Positions 1-8,553 are shown, numbered from the stretch's first letter. The stretch: DNA of 64,000 bases from Pseudomonadota bacterium (GCA_039028155.1 JBCCIS010000006.1:93551-157550), one strand, 5' to 3'. The notes: generated by a model from the letters alone, not told the origin. Numbers and translations are program-made.

Positions 1-204
1 GAGCAACGTCGTAGTCTTCATTGTGCGAACTCCAAGCGTCTGACCGCTTTCTATCCGATCGATCATAGCCCTGGGACAAACTCAGGCTAGGTAGCAATGC
101 GATATCCAGGTTCGTCTTTCTCAATTGATCGGTGTCGCGACTGTCAGGAAACGTTGTTTCCCGAACCGCCCCACCGCTGCATAGGTTACCAACGGCTCAG
201 CGTT

Positions 205-378
205 CGGCCATATGAGGATGTCCCGGCCCGTGTCCAGGAGATCGCGGCGGAGAACGAGATCAGTATCGCCTACGGCTCCGACTTCCATATCCGCAACGAT
301 GCCGGCCCTTTCATTCGCCTGGCCTTCGGTTAGCCCACGCTCGACGAGATCAAGGCCGGTATCGAGCGCCTCGGCTAA
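205..378 (+). pseudogene. C-terminal remnant of a PLP-dependent aminotransferase
   Basis: The frame reads through a stretch resembling the end of class I/II (2-aminoadipate/MocR-like) aminotransferases: a variant of the 'PGSxF...FIRLxF' signature (GSDFHIRNDAGPFIRLAFG), a TAG at 331-333, then PTLDEIKAGIERLG and a second stop at 376-378. Family proteins normally read straight through from FIRLxF into the last helix, so the TAG is an inactivating change in a fragment that already lacks the catalytic domain. The rest of 1-557 shows no gene I can support. Assignment to the aminotransferase fold is by motif only; the exact subfamily is unknown. Confidence 0.5.
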
Positions 379-557
379 AGCGCTTGGCAGGTGCGTGGTT
401 CTGCAACACTCTAAGGCGCTTACTCATCAACTGAGCGAGCGGCCTGACGGACCATGATCCCCGCTGGTCGGATCAACCCGGACGTCCCGATTGTGGCTCC
501 GCCTGTCGGAGGTTGGTCGATTGCGGACGTCGTATTTCACCGGATACAGTTACCGTG

Positions 558-1022
558 ATGAAACCGATCGAAATTCGCAAAGCAACGGATGCCGATGCAG
601 TTGCGCTTAGTGGACTGATCCGGCGTACTATTCGCGTGTCGAATTCCAAAGATTACGATCAACAGTCAATTGACTTGTTGTGCTCAATTTTTGAGCCGGA
701 GCCGGTCGCTAAGAGAATCGTAAATGAACACATTCTTCTTGGCTTTGCAGGTGTCGACCTTGTTGGTACGGCGGGGCTAAGACATGATTATCTTCGTTCG
801 ATGTTCATAGAGCCCAGCTATCAGAGACAAGGGTTGGGGAAGGTACTCGTTGCCGAGATTGAAGAGGTTGCACGACAAAATGCGATCTCAGAAATGATGG
901 TTCATTCCTCAGTTACTGCGCGGCCATTCTACGAGGCTCTCGGATATGAGTTTGTCGAATTCCAATCGTATCCTGAAGGCCCTTTCGTCCTGATGACGAA
1001 AGCACTCGACGAGCACACTTGA
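558..1022 (+). CDS. GNAT family N-acetyltransferase
   Basis: The protein has 154 residues, usual for a single GNAT domain. The acetyl-CoA binding motif A is visible as a RSMFIEPSYQRQGLGKVLV-type strand-loop-helix (R/Q-x-x-G-x-G/A), preceded by an acceptor-side beta region and followed by the late 'ARPFYEALGYEFVEF' segment typical of the fold. GNAT enzymes move acetyl from acetyl-CoA to an amine; the substrate cannot be read from the sequence. The ATG at 558 is chosen because the domain starts there (MKPIEIRKATDADA); an upstream start at 513 adds residues with no domain match. Base composition is clearly AT-richer than all neighbours and codon use is less biased, which suggests recent acquisition. 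Confidence 0.85.
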   Translation: MKPIEIRKATDADAVALSGLIRRTIRVSNSKDYDQQSIDLLCSIFEPEPVAKRIVNEHILLGFAGVDLVGTAGLRHDYLRSMFIEPSYQRQGLGKVLVAEIEEVARQNAISEMMVHSSVTARPFYEALGYEFVEFQSYPEGPFVLMTKALDEHT

Positions 1023-1074
1023 GCGTAGGGTCAATCGTGATCCTAGAGCGGGTCCACTGTGTCAGCGTTGGGGT

Positions 1075-1093
1075 GGAAGGCGGGCAGCCTTCC
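1075..1093. terminator. short hairpin after the GNAT gene, possible terminator
   Basis: GGAAGGC, a five-base loop, then GCCTTCC gives a perfect 7-bp stem about 50 bases after the acetyltransferase stop. No T-run follows on either strand, so intrinsic termination is doubtful. Confidence 0.3.
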
Positions 1094-1391
1094 GGCTTGA
1101 CGCGGAGGGCCCTTGTAGCCACGAGCTGCTGTTAAGTGGCTGCCCCATGGTTCGCAGCAACAACCGCGTTCTCCCCGCCAAGTCTCTCAGGCTTCGCGAT
1201 CAGCCTGTGTGTTGCGATACAAACGCGCCGATGCGCGCGATCGCGGCCTGGGCTTCAGGCATCACGGGCGCTGTGTGATGCCAGCGTGGAAAGCGCCTTG
1301 CTCAATCTCAAGCGTTACGTCGACGCCATAGAACCTCTTGCATCGCCGGACTGGACATGGGCAACCCCTCCAGCACGCGGTCGACAATCCA
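1094..1391. other. intergenic stretch with no supported gene
   Basis: Between the acetyltransferase hairpin and the end of the DUF917 gene there are only short overlapping frames with no recognisable domain, no convincing ribosome binding site and no repeat ends. Together with the broken aminotransferase it looks like decayed DNA. Confidence 0.5.
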
Positions 1392-2477
1392 TCAGGCATT
1401 GAAAGCTGGCCGGTAATCGACGTCGTAATTAAAGGCGCGAGGACCGACCAGCGCCAGGCCCTCCGGTGTCGAGAGGACCGGCGGTGCCGGCAGCGCAATC
1501 ACCGCGATGCGCTGGCCGTAACGCAGTGTTTCCGTACCCACCGCTTCGCCGGTTTCGCTGTCCATCAGGCAGATGATGTCGGGTACCATGACCGTCGCCT
1601 CGCCGTCGCGTCGGCCGATCAGGTATTCGTTCTGAAAGTCGACCTCGAACGTCGCGCCGTGGTCACCATCCAGCCCTTCCAGGCGCGCCGAGCCGCGCAG
1701 AAAACCAGCCGTGGTCCGGCGGTCGACGTCCTGGACTTTGCCGGTGAACATCAACCGCCCGCCTTCGCCTTCGAGGACGGCGGCGACGGGGTCGACGTGA
1801 CGCGCGCGGGCATCGTGGACCGTTCGTCCAAGATTGATGGCGCGCGTGACCGAATAGAGGATGCCACAGTCCTTCACCTCGCGGCCGGTGCGCGGCGCCT
1901 TGGCGGTCGGCGCGGTGCTGCCCAACGCGGTGCATACGGCGCGACTGGTACGTTCGACCCATTTGGGGTTCTCAGCCTGTTGCACGATCACCGCATTGCC
2001 GCGGATGTCGCCCAGCGCCATCGGGTACATCTTGAGGCCATGGATGGCGAAGCTGGTCATCTGGGCTTCGGGAAAGGCGCGGCCCATGGCATCGGCGTCG
2101 ACAACCGGGATGTCGAGCTGGGAGGCGACCAACATCGGCTCAAGCCCGTTGCCGCCACCGATTTCGACGGGCATCACGGCGTTAAAACTGCGGCCCAGAT
2201 AGTCCTGCATGGCGATGACAGGTTTGACCGACAGTGTCGGGTCGGTCAGCCGTTCCTGGCCGACCAACGGTGCGCCCATGGTCGAGACGACAGCGATCAG
2301 GTCGTCATCATCGAGCGCCATGGGATCCAGCAACGTGACCCGCGTGCCGTCGCGATAGAGGCGCTGAAGATTGAGGTAGCCGTCATAAGGACTGCCGCCG
2401 CCGCCCGCGCCCAGAATCCAAGCGCCTGTCGCCAGCGGTTCCAGTTCTTCCGGTTCGATTAAACGCGAGGACGTCAT
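1392..2477 (-). CDS. DUF917 family protein (S-methyl thiohydantoin desulfurase-like)
   Basis: This 361-residue protein opens with a segment containing LATGAWILGAGGGGSPYDG, the glycine-rich start characteristic of DUF917, a family now named after S-methyl thiohydantoin desulfurase and often found beside hydantoinase/oxoprolinase genes. The rest (VVSTMGAPLVGQERL, PVEIGGGNGLEPML, VVDADAMGRAFPE) fits the same family. Its reaction here is not proven; action on a hydantoin-like or thiohydantoin ring is an inference from family and neighbourhood. The ATG overlaps the stop of the upstream proline iminopeptidase gene in an ATGA, so the two are translationally coupled. The length is normal for the family. 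Confidence 0.8.
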   Translation of the reverse strand: MTSSRLIEPEELEPLATGAWILGAGGGGSPYDGYLNLQRLYRDGTRVTLLDPMALDDDDLIAVVSTMGAPLVGQERLTDPTLSVKPVIAMQDYLGRSFNAVMPVEIGGGNGLEPMLVASQLDIPVVDADAMGRAFPEAQMTSFAIHGLKMYPMALGDIRGNAVIVQQAENPKWVERTSRAVCTALGSTAPTAKAPRTGREVKDCGILYSVTRAINLGRTVHDARARHVDPVAAVLEGEGGRLMFTGKVQDVDRRTTAGFLRGSARLEGLDGDHGATFEVDFQNEYLIGRRDGEATVMVPDIICLMDSETGEAVGTETLRYGQRIAVIALPAPPVLSTPEGLALVGPRAFNYDVDYRPAFNA

Positions 2478-3430
2478 GACCTCAGGTCCTTCAGGGTTTC
2501 CATGGCCGCGACCAGGGCCTCGCGGTTACCGTCCTCGAACGGTGCGTGGCCGGCATCGTCGCTGATGGTCAGGGACGCATCGGGCCAGGCCTTGTGCAGC
2601 ATCCAGGCATTGCGCGCCGGGCATATGAGGTCGCGGCGTCCCTGCACGATGGCGCCGGGAAGGCCCGCCAGCTTGTGTACATTGTTCGGCAGGTGCATGG
2701 GTGGCAGGAAAATGTCATTCGCGAAATAGGCGAGAGACAGGCGCGATGTGACCAGGGTCTCGGCGTCGGACGATTTGTGAAGGGGAATGTCGTCGCGCTT
2801 GGTCGTGTTGCCACAGAGCAGGCCAGAGAAATCGTCGAATGCCTTGGCGACTTCCAAGGCGCGCACCTCGTCGTCATCATTGATATCACGCGCGCAGGCG
2901 GCGAACAGGTTGTCGTGGTCACTGTCGCTGAAGTGGCTCGCCAATTCGTCCCAGGCTTCCGGCAGAAGATTTCGGCAGTGGCTGAAACCCCAGATATCGT
3001 CGTCGGAATCGCCCATGTAGATGCCGCGCACGACCAGCGCCAGGACGCGGTCGCGATGTTCCAGGGCATAGGCGAGCGCCAGGGCGCTGCCCCAACTTCC
3101 ACCGAAGACGATCCACCGTTCGATGTCCAGGTGCTCCCGAATCGCTTCGATATCGGCGATCAGGTGGGGCGTCGTGTTGTCGGTGAGTTCGCCCGCCGGC
3201 GTCGAGCGGTTGACGCCGCGTTGGTCGAACGCGATGACGCGATAATGGTCGGGGTCGAAGAAGCGATAAATCGCCGGCGACCAGATATCGCCCGGCCCGC
3301 CATGTAGAAAGACCACCGGCACGCCGTCCGCCTTGCCGCCCTGCTCGACATGCAGGGTGTGCAGACTGCTGACTGGAAGCGCGAAGCGGTCCCACGGTTC
3401 GTGCATGGGGTAGAGATCTTTCTGGGTCAA
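2474..3430 (-). CDS. pip: prolyl aminopeptidase (proline iminopeptidase), alpha/beta hydrolase
   Basis: The protein has 318 residues, as expected for cytosolic proline iminopeptidase, which releases N-terminal proline from small peptides. Visible marks are the LYPMHEPWD start, the oxyanion motif HGGPG, the FDQRGVNRS loop typical of this subfamily, the nucleophile elbow GGSWGS, the acid in GRRDLICPA and the histidine in DAGHAPFE. It is probably translated from TTG at 3430: a GGGAGG ribosome site lies seven bases upstream, and the family start LYP follows. An ATG at 3406 would cut into that conserved segment. It is first in a two-gene operon with DUF917, divergent from the amidohydrolase. Specificity for proline rather than another residue is inferred. 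Confidence 0.8.
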   Translation of the reverse strand: MTQKDLYPMHEPWDRFALPVSSLHTLHVEQGGKADGVPVVFLHGGPGDIWSPAIYRFFDPDHYRVIAFDQRGVNRSTPAGELTDNTTPHLIADIEAIREHLDIERWIVFGGSWGSALALAYALEHRDRVLALVVRGIYMGDSDDDIWGFSHCRNLLPEAWDELASHFSDSDHDNLFAACARDINDDDEVRALEVAKAFDDFSGLLCGNTTKRDDIPLHKSSDAETLVTSRLSLAYFANDIFLPPMHLPNNVHKLAGLPGAIVQGRRDLICPARNAWMLHKAWPDASLTISDDAGHAPFEDGNREALVAAMETLKDLRS

Positions 3431-3448
3431 CGTCTATCCTCCCTGGCA

Positions 3449-3489
3449 ACAGCGGCGCGGTGCAGCATAATGATGTGCCGCGCCGCTGT
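3449..3489. promoter_or_regulatory. inverted repeat in the divergent promoter, candidate operator
   Basis: ACAGCGGCGCGG at 3449-3460 is matched exactly by CCGCGCCGCTGT at 3478-3489, with a 17-base AT-richer spacer. It lies in the only intergenic space between the proline iminopeptidase-DUF917 pair and the amidohydrolase-selenoprotein pair. It could be a shared regulator site or a hairpin in either leader. Confidence 0.5.
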
Positions 3490-3538
3490 CATAGAGAGAC
3501 AATTCATCGCGCCGAGGTGCGACCAGGGGAGAGATGTC

Positions 3539-4990
3539 ATGAGCGAGACGACTGTTATCCGTGGAATCGATTGGCTGGTCGCGTGGGATAAGACCGATGC
3601 ACGCCATGTCTATCTGCGTAGCGCCGATCTCGCCTTCTCCGGCGGCGCCGTCACCTTCGTCGGTAAGGGATATGACGGTCCCGCCGAGATTGAGATTGAT
3701 GGCGCCGGACGCATGGTGATGCCCGGTCTGGTCAACGTCCACAGCCACCCGACCAGCGAGACCATGCGCAAGGGCGTGACCGACGAGACCCATTCGCCGG
3801 GGTTCTGGCACAGCTCGCTCTATGAGCACCTGCCGGTGTTCGATCCCGCCGATGACGAAGGACGCATGGCATGTCTAAAGGTCGCGCTGGCGGAGCTGCT
3901 GTTGTCGGGCGTGACCACGGTGGTCGATCTGTCGGCGGCCTTCGACGGCTGGCTCGATGCGCTTGCCGAAAGCGGCATCCGCGCCGTCGCCGCGCCTTTC
4001 TTCCGCGACGCCCGCTGGTACACGTCCGACGGCTATAAGCTGCAGTATGACTGGGACGAGAAGGCCGGGCGCGAACGGTTCGACGCCGCCTGCCGGGTGA
4101 TCGAGCTGGCGCGACAGCATCCCTCGGGCCGGCTCGACGGCATGCTGTCGCCTTCCCAGGTCGATACCTGCGGCGAATCGCTGCTGCGCGACAGCCACGC
4201 CTATGCCACCGAGCGCAATCTTCCCTGGACCATTCATGCCGCGCAGTCGGTGACCGAGTTTCTGGAGATGCAGCGCCGCCACGGCAAGACGCCGATCCAG
4301 TGGATGGCCGATATGGGCGTCCTGGACGAGCGCAGCATCATCGCCCATTGCATATTCCTGGATCACCATCCCTGGCTGCACTGGTCGTCCAACCGCGATC
4401 TCGACCTGATGGCCGAGCGCGGCGCGACGGTCGCCCACTGCCCGACCGTCTTCTCGCGGCGCGGCATTACGCTGCGGACCTTCGGCGAATACGTCCGCCG
4501 CGGCGTCAACATGGGCATCGGCACCGACACCTATCCGCACAACATGTTGGAGGAAATGCGCACGGCCGCGGTCGCCGCGCGCGTCATCGGCGAGAGCGTC
4601 GCCGACCTCGACTACCTCGACGTCTTCAATGCTGCGACCTCCGGCGGCGCCAGGGCGCTACGCCGTGACGACATCGGCCGTTTGGCGCCGGGCGCACGCG
4701 CTGACTTCGTCGTCGTCGACCTCGAACACCCGGCGATGATGCCGGTGCGCGAGCCGCTTCGCAGCCTGCTGGTCGTCGCCGCCGAACGCGCGGTGCGCGA
4801 TGTCTATGTCGACGGCGAGGCGGTGGTGCGCGACGGCAAGCTGACAACCATCGATCTGGCCGCGGAGTCCGAACGCCTGCAGCGCGCCCAGGCGCGTATG
4901 CTGGAGCGGGTGTCGGAGCTCGACTGGGCGGGCCGCACGGCCGATGAGATGGCGCCGATGATGCTGCCCACCCGTGAAGCCGTGTGTTGA
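3539..4990 (+). CDS. amidohydrolase family protein (cytosine deaminase/ATZ-TRZ-like)
   Basis: This 483-residue metal-dependent hydrolase belongs to the TIM-barrel amidohydrolase superfamily. The metal ligands can be followed in order: HSH in PGLVNVHSHPTSE, His in PWTIHAAQS, His in IIAHCIFLDHH, and Asp in GIGTDTYPHNM. A composite beta domain is formed by both ends. The family deaminates or hydrolyses ring amines and cyclic amides; the TDTYPHN form of the last motif is like ATZ/TRZ and guanine-deaminase-like enzymes. Substrate unknown. The ATG at 3539 follows a purine-rich site (GGGGAGAG); an in-frame upstream extension overlaps the divergent gene and is rejected. The selenoprotein gene follows after 54 bases, so both are probably one transcript. 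Confidence 0.8.
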   Translation: MSETTVIRGIDWLVAWDKTDARHVYLRSADLAFSGGAVTFVGKGYDGPAEIEIDGAGRMVMPGLVNVHSHPTSETMRKGVTDETHSPGFWHSSLYEHLPVFDPADDEGRMACLKVALAELLLSGVTTVVDLSAAFDGWLDALAESGIRAVAAPFFRDARWYTSDGYKLQYDWDEKAGRERFDAACRVIELARQHPSGRLDGMLSPSQVDTCGESLLRDSHAYATERNLPWTIHAAQSVTEFLEMQRRHGKTPIQWMADMGVLDERSIIAHCIFLDHHPWLHWSSNRDLDLMAERGATVAHCPTVFSRRGITLRTFGEYVRRGVNMGIGTDTYPHNMLEEMRTAAVAARVIGESVADLDYLDVFNAATSGGARALRRDDIGRLAPGARADFVVVDLEHPAMMPVREPLRSLLVVAAERAVRDVYVDGEAVVRDGKLTTIDLAAESERLQRAQARMLERVSELDWAGRTADEMAPMMLPTREAVC

Positions 4991-5044
4991 CAGGCTGGGC
5001 CTTCTCCACGAGGCTTCGGCCCGGATTGGGGAAGGAGTGACGAT

Positions 5045-6253
5045 ATGGTGAGGTTGGCGGATCTCCACGCCGATATGAGAGACTTTCTGATCGATCATCC
5101 GGTGCCGGATATCGAGATGGAACCCTGGACAGAACCGGCGCCTGCCGGCGATCGGCGCGTTGCGCTGGTTTCCTCGGCCGGTTTGAAACTGAAGAGCGAT
5201 CAGCCGTTCGCGGCCGACGCGGCGGACTATCGGGTGATCCCGGCGGACAAGGTCGATGATGTCGTCATGGACCACGTCTCGACCAGTCATGACCGCACGG
5301 GCTTTCATCAGGACGTGAACATCGCGTTCCCGTTGCACCGGCTGAACGAGCTGGCGGATGACGGCGCGATCGGTTCGGTGGCGGATTTCCATTATTCGTT
5401 CATGGGCGCGACCGACCCGAAACTGATGGAATCGGCGGTCCGCGATCTCGCGGGCATCCTGAAAGCTGACGGCGTTAACACGGTTGTTCTGGCCCCCGTT
5501 TGACCCCTTTGCACGTGCGCCGTTGGCGGACTGGCGAAGTATCTGGAAGACGAGGGCCTGGCGACGGTGATTGTCGCGCTGGTGCGCGAGCATGCCGAAA
5601 CGCTCAGACCGCCGCGCACGCTCTGGGTGCCGTTCCCACTGGGCCGGCCGTTCGGTGTGCCGAACAACCCGGCGTTCCAGACCAAAGTGCTGAAGGCCGC
5701 GCTCGACCTGTTCGAGGTGCCGGAAGGACCGGTGCTGGCAGACTTCCCCGAAGAAGCCCCGGAAGAAGTTGCCGACGAAGCGATGGAAAGCTGGGTCTGT
5801 CCGGTGAGCTTCCCGAAGCCGCCGGTGCCGGAGGACCGGACCGGCCTTCGTGAAGCGGTGCTGGCGGAAATCGGCCAACTGCAGCCGTGGTACGAGGTTG
5901 GCCGCGACCGGCGCGGCCGCACGGCCGTTGGCTTAAGCGGTCTCGCCATGAACGATGCCGCCCGGTTCCTGGACGGCTGGCTCGCAGGGGAAACCCGCGA
6001 GAGCCCGATCAAGACCGTCGGGAGCGCCGATGCCTTGCGCCTTTCGGCGGAGGATCTGAAGGCATTTTACATGGAGGCCGCGACCGCGCGGCCGGGCGTG
6101 GTCGGTCAGAAGGAACTCTCCGATTGGCTGTGGCAAGAGACGTCGTTGGCCGAGATGCTGCAATCCCTGCGCAAGACTTTGTTGCAGGAAGAGGATCCCG
6201 AGCTCTTCGACGTCGGCGAGTTCATGTTGGTGCCGGAGACGTACCACGCTTGA
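5045..6253 (+). CDS. selenoprotein, glycine/betaine/D-proline reductase B family (Sec at residue 153)
   Basis: Two adjacent open frames are one gene. The first stops at TGA 5501-5503 and the second is in exactly the same frame, giving 402 residues with selenocysteine at 153. The residues around it, APV-U-PLCT, match the U-x-x-C-T active site of GrdB/PrdB-type selenoproteins; the frame continues without a gap through CAVGGLAKYLEDEG and GRPFGVPNNPAFQ, motifs of the same family. A hairpin suited to a bacterial SECIS lies just after the UGA, and the full Sec machinery lies next door. An AAGGAG site precedes the ATG. Clostridial relatives form substrate-binding subunits of reductases, with GrdA/GrdC or PrdA partners. 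None of those is present here, so this is a stand-alone, probably redox, enzyme of unknown substrate. It overlaps the selD end by 32 bases. Confidence 0.9.
5501..5540 (+). promoter_or_regulatory. candidate bacterial SECIS element after the in-frame UGA
   Basis: The Sec codon TGA (5501-5503) is followed by CGCC-GTT-GGCG at 5518-5528, a 4-bp GC stem whose loop begins with G, 18 bases after the UGA. This fits the known bacterial rule of an apical loop about 16-37 bases downstream carrying an early G. Alternative pairing of CGCC with the GGCG near 5533 is possible. No structure was computed. Confidence 0.5.
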
Positions 6254-8429
6254 TCGTGATGCGGCCCTGACCTCGTCCAACAACACGACCCACGACGCGG
6301 GCTGACACATAGCCCGCGTCGTTGAGGTCCTGCAAACACGCAGCGCTTCTGTCACTCGGAATGCCGGCCAGCAGGCCGCCGGCGGTCTGCGGATCGAACA
6401 GGATCGCGTCGGTCATGTCGCTGACGGTTGATGCCGCGGCCTCTTGATTGGCAGGCTGCAAGGTGCTCGCGAAACCGCGCGCGAGCAGATCGCGTGCGCC
6501 CGCCAGCACCGGCAGCCCATCCAACACAAGCTCGGCGTCGACCGACGACGCCCGCAGCATTTCGCCGAGATGACCGGCCAAGCCGAAGCCGGTGACATCT
6601 GTAGCTGCCTTTGCGCCATGGGCCCTCAGACAGGTCGCCGCAGCCGCGCTCGACTGCAACATCGAAGCGAGCGCCGCCTCGATCCAGGCGCTCTGGGCCG
6701 CGCCGCGCATGTCGGCGGCGAACAAGACGCCGGTGCCCAATGGTTTGGTCAGGATCAGATCGTCGCCGGGCCGCAAGCCGCCTTTCGTCAAGAGAGCGTC
6801 CGGCCGCGCAAAGCCAGTCAGCGACAGGCCAAACGTGAACTCCTGAGCCTCGCTGGTGTGGCCGCCTGCAAGCGCGCAGCCTTCAGCGTTCAAAACCTCA
6901 AGCGCGCCGGAGAGCACCTGGACCAGATCCGATTCCATGCGCCCGGGGTCGGCGAACGGCAGGCCCACAAGCGCTAAGGCGACGGCGGGTGTCGCGCCCA
7001 TGGCATGCAGGTCGCCCAGGCTATGAACCGCCATCAGCCGACCGAACAAGTGGGGGTCGTCAACCAGGGCACGGAACTGGTCAACGGTCTGCACCGCAAC
7101 CTGGCCATCGGGCGGTGTGAAGACAGCGGCATCATCCGGTGCGTCGAGCCCAGCGAGCAGCGCCGAGTCGGCTTTGACATCCAGGCGCTGGAGCGCGCGG
7201 TCCAGGACAGGTGCTGGAGCCTTGGCGCCGCAGCCGCCGCAACGCATGGGATCGGTTGGGTCCTCGGGCATCGGCTCGATGTCCTGGTAGACCGCCATCC
7301 AGCGTCGGTCGATGTGGTCTTTCCAGCGCCACACCCAGGCGCCTTCGACCGCGAGCGGACCCCAGGACGCGACGGCGTTCTGATCGCCGGTCGAGATCAG
7401 CGCCAGCGTGCGGCCCTGTGGGCGATAGGGTCGGGGCCGCATGCCACGCGCCATAAGTCTCAGATTCTCGGCCAGCACCGGCCCCTTGCGCACGGCATAG
7501 ACGCCGCTCTTGGCGAGCGGCTGGCTGGTGAACGCGGCGACATCGCCGGCTGCGAAGACGGCGGGTTGGGAGACGGTTTGCAGGGTCGGTCCTACCTTGA
7601 TGAAACCGCTGTCGTCCAGGTCGAGTCCGGTCGATGCCAACCACGGATGGGCGGCGGCATGGGTCACCAGGACGGCGGCGTCGCTGGCGATCTCCTCGTG
7701 GGGATCGCAGACGACGCGGTCATCGTGAAACGCGACGACCCTGTGTCCGGTGACGATGGTGATGTTGCGCTTACCCAGCGCGCGAATCATCGCGCGGCGC
7801 ACCGGTATGGCATGCTGATGCAGGACGGTATCGCGATCAGTAACGACGGTGACGGCAACGCGGTCGGGGTCGCCGCCTCGTTCGGTGAGGTGGCGGCGCA
7901 GCCGATGACGAAGGGAAAGTGCCACCTCGACGCCGCCAGCACCGCCGCCGACCACGGTCAGGCGGAATGGTCCGGTGGTCTCCGACACGCGCGCTTCGAC
8001 GCTTTGCCAACGGGTCAGGAACTTGTCGACCGGCTTGACCGGGACTGCGTGGTCGTCGGCACCCGCGATACCCAACGTGGTGGGCACGGAACCGACATCG
8101 ATCGAGGCGAGATCATAGGGGATCGGCGGGCGCCCTTCGATGGCGACCGTGCGCGCGCCAGGATCAAGGCCCGTCGCCGGGGCATGGATCAGCCGGGCGC
8201 GCGCCATTCGCGCCAGGGGGCGCAGATCAATGTGGCAGGCGGCATGGTCGTAGTGACCGGCCAGGTAGCCTGGCAGCATGCCGGAGTACGGCGTGAACGT
8301 GTCGCGCGCGATGATCGTCAGCCGCACGCCGGGTTCCGGCTCCATGGCGAAACGGCGGATCACTTCGACATGGGCGTGACCGCCGCCGATCAGAACGATG
8401 TCGCAGGTGACCGGCTCAGAAGGGGTCAT
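6222..8429 (-). CDS. selD: fused NADH-dehydrogenase-like FAD oxidoreductase / selenide, water dikinase
   Basis: Two enzymes are joined in one 735-residue chain. Residues 1-375 are a type II NADH-dehydrogenase-like flavoprotein: LIGGGHAHVEV dinucleotide motif, second motif VVGGGAGGVEVAL, and FAAGDVA near the FAD. From about residue 395 comes SelD, which makes selenophosphate from selenide and ATP: CGGCGAK carries the catalytic Cys (near 400) and Lys, followed by DDAAVF, AMGATPAVALALVGLPF and AGGHTSEAQE. The catalytic residue is Cys, not Sec. The fusion type is known in many bacteria; the flavoprotein half may supply reduced selenium, which is inference. ATG at 8429 is preferred over TTG at 8447, which nearly abuts the tRNA-Sec end. 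Confidence 0.92.
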   Translation of the reverse strand: MTPSEPVTCDIVLIGGGHAHVEVIRRFAMEPEPGVRLTIIARDTFTPYSGMLPGYLAGHYDHAACHIDLRPLARMARARLIHAPATGLDPGARTVAIEGRPPIPYDLASIDVGSVPTTLGIAGADDHAVPVKPVDKFLTRWQSVEARVSETTGPFRLTVVGGGAGGVEVALSLRHRLRRHLTERGGDPDRVAVTVVTDRDTVLHQHAIPVRRAMIRALGKRNITIVTGHRVVAFHDDRVVCDPHEEIASDAAVLVTHAAAHPWLASTGLDLDDSGFIKVGPTLQTVSQPAVFAAGDVAAFTSQPLAKSGVYAVRKGPVLAENLRLMARGMRPRPYRPQGRTLALISTGDQNAVASWGPLAVEGAWVWRWKDHIDRRWMAVYQDIEPMPEDPTDPMRCGGCGAKAPAPVLDRALQRLDVKADSALLAGLDAPDDAAVFTPPDGQVAVQTVDQFRALVDDPHLFGRLMAVHSLGDLHAMGATPAVALALVGLPFADPGRMESDLVQVLSGALEVLNAEGCALAGGHTSEAQEFTFGLSLTGFARPDALLTKGGLRPGDDLILTKPLGTGVLFAADMRGAAQSAWIEAALASMLQSSAAAATCLRAHGAKAATDVTGFGLAGHLGEMLRASSVDAELVLDGLPVLAGARDLLARGFASTLQPANQEAAASTVSDMTDAILFDPQTAGGLLAGIPSDRSAACLQDLNDAGYVSARVVGRVVGRGQGRITIKRGTSPAPT

Positions 8430-8447
8430 GAGCTCGCGCGGCGGCAA

Positions 8448-8542
8448 TGGCGGAAAGGGGTGGGAGTCGAACCCACCAGACCCGTTGAACGCGTCTCACC
8501 GGTTTTGAAGACCGGGCGCATCACCGGATGCGACCCCTTTCC
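8448..8542 (-). tRNA. selC: tRNA-Sec (anticodon UCA)
   Basis: Read on the minus strand the 95-base sequence starts GGAAAGGGG and ends CCCCTTTCC-G-CCA, an 8-bp acceptor stem with encoded CCA. The anticodon loop CTTCAAA carries TCA at 8506-8508, flanked by a CCGGT/ACCGG stem. A long GC-rich variable arm and the TTCGACTCC T-loop follow. Length, the extended acceptor stem and long variable arm match bacterial selenocysteine tRNA. It lies 11 bases after the BenE gene and about 20 before selD on the same strand, so it is probably cut from a polycistronic transcript. Confidence 0.97.
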
Positions 8543-8553
8543 ATAATGTCGTC

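Noticed and set aside
1136..1498. Possible transposase fragment before the DUF917 gene
   Set aside because: Short frames show no DDE/DEDD motif, no terminal repeats and no target duplication.
5567..6253. Separate second gene starting at GTG 5567
   Set aside because: It is in the same frame as the upstream open frame, lacks a ribosome site, and begins in the middle of a conserved family segment. UGA recoding with complete sel genes explains it better.
6444..8546. Long plus-strand open frames opposite selD
   Set aside because: They are antisense shadows of GC-rich codons, with no domain and overlapping a fully recognisable enzyme.
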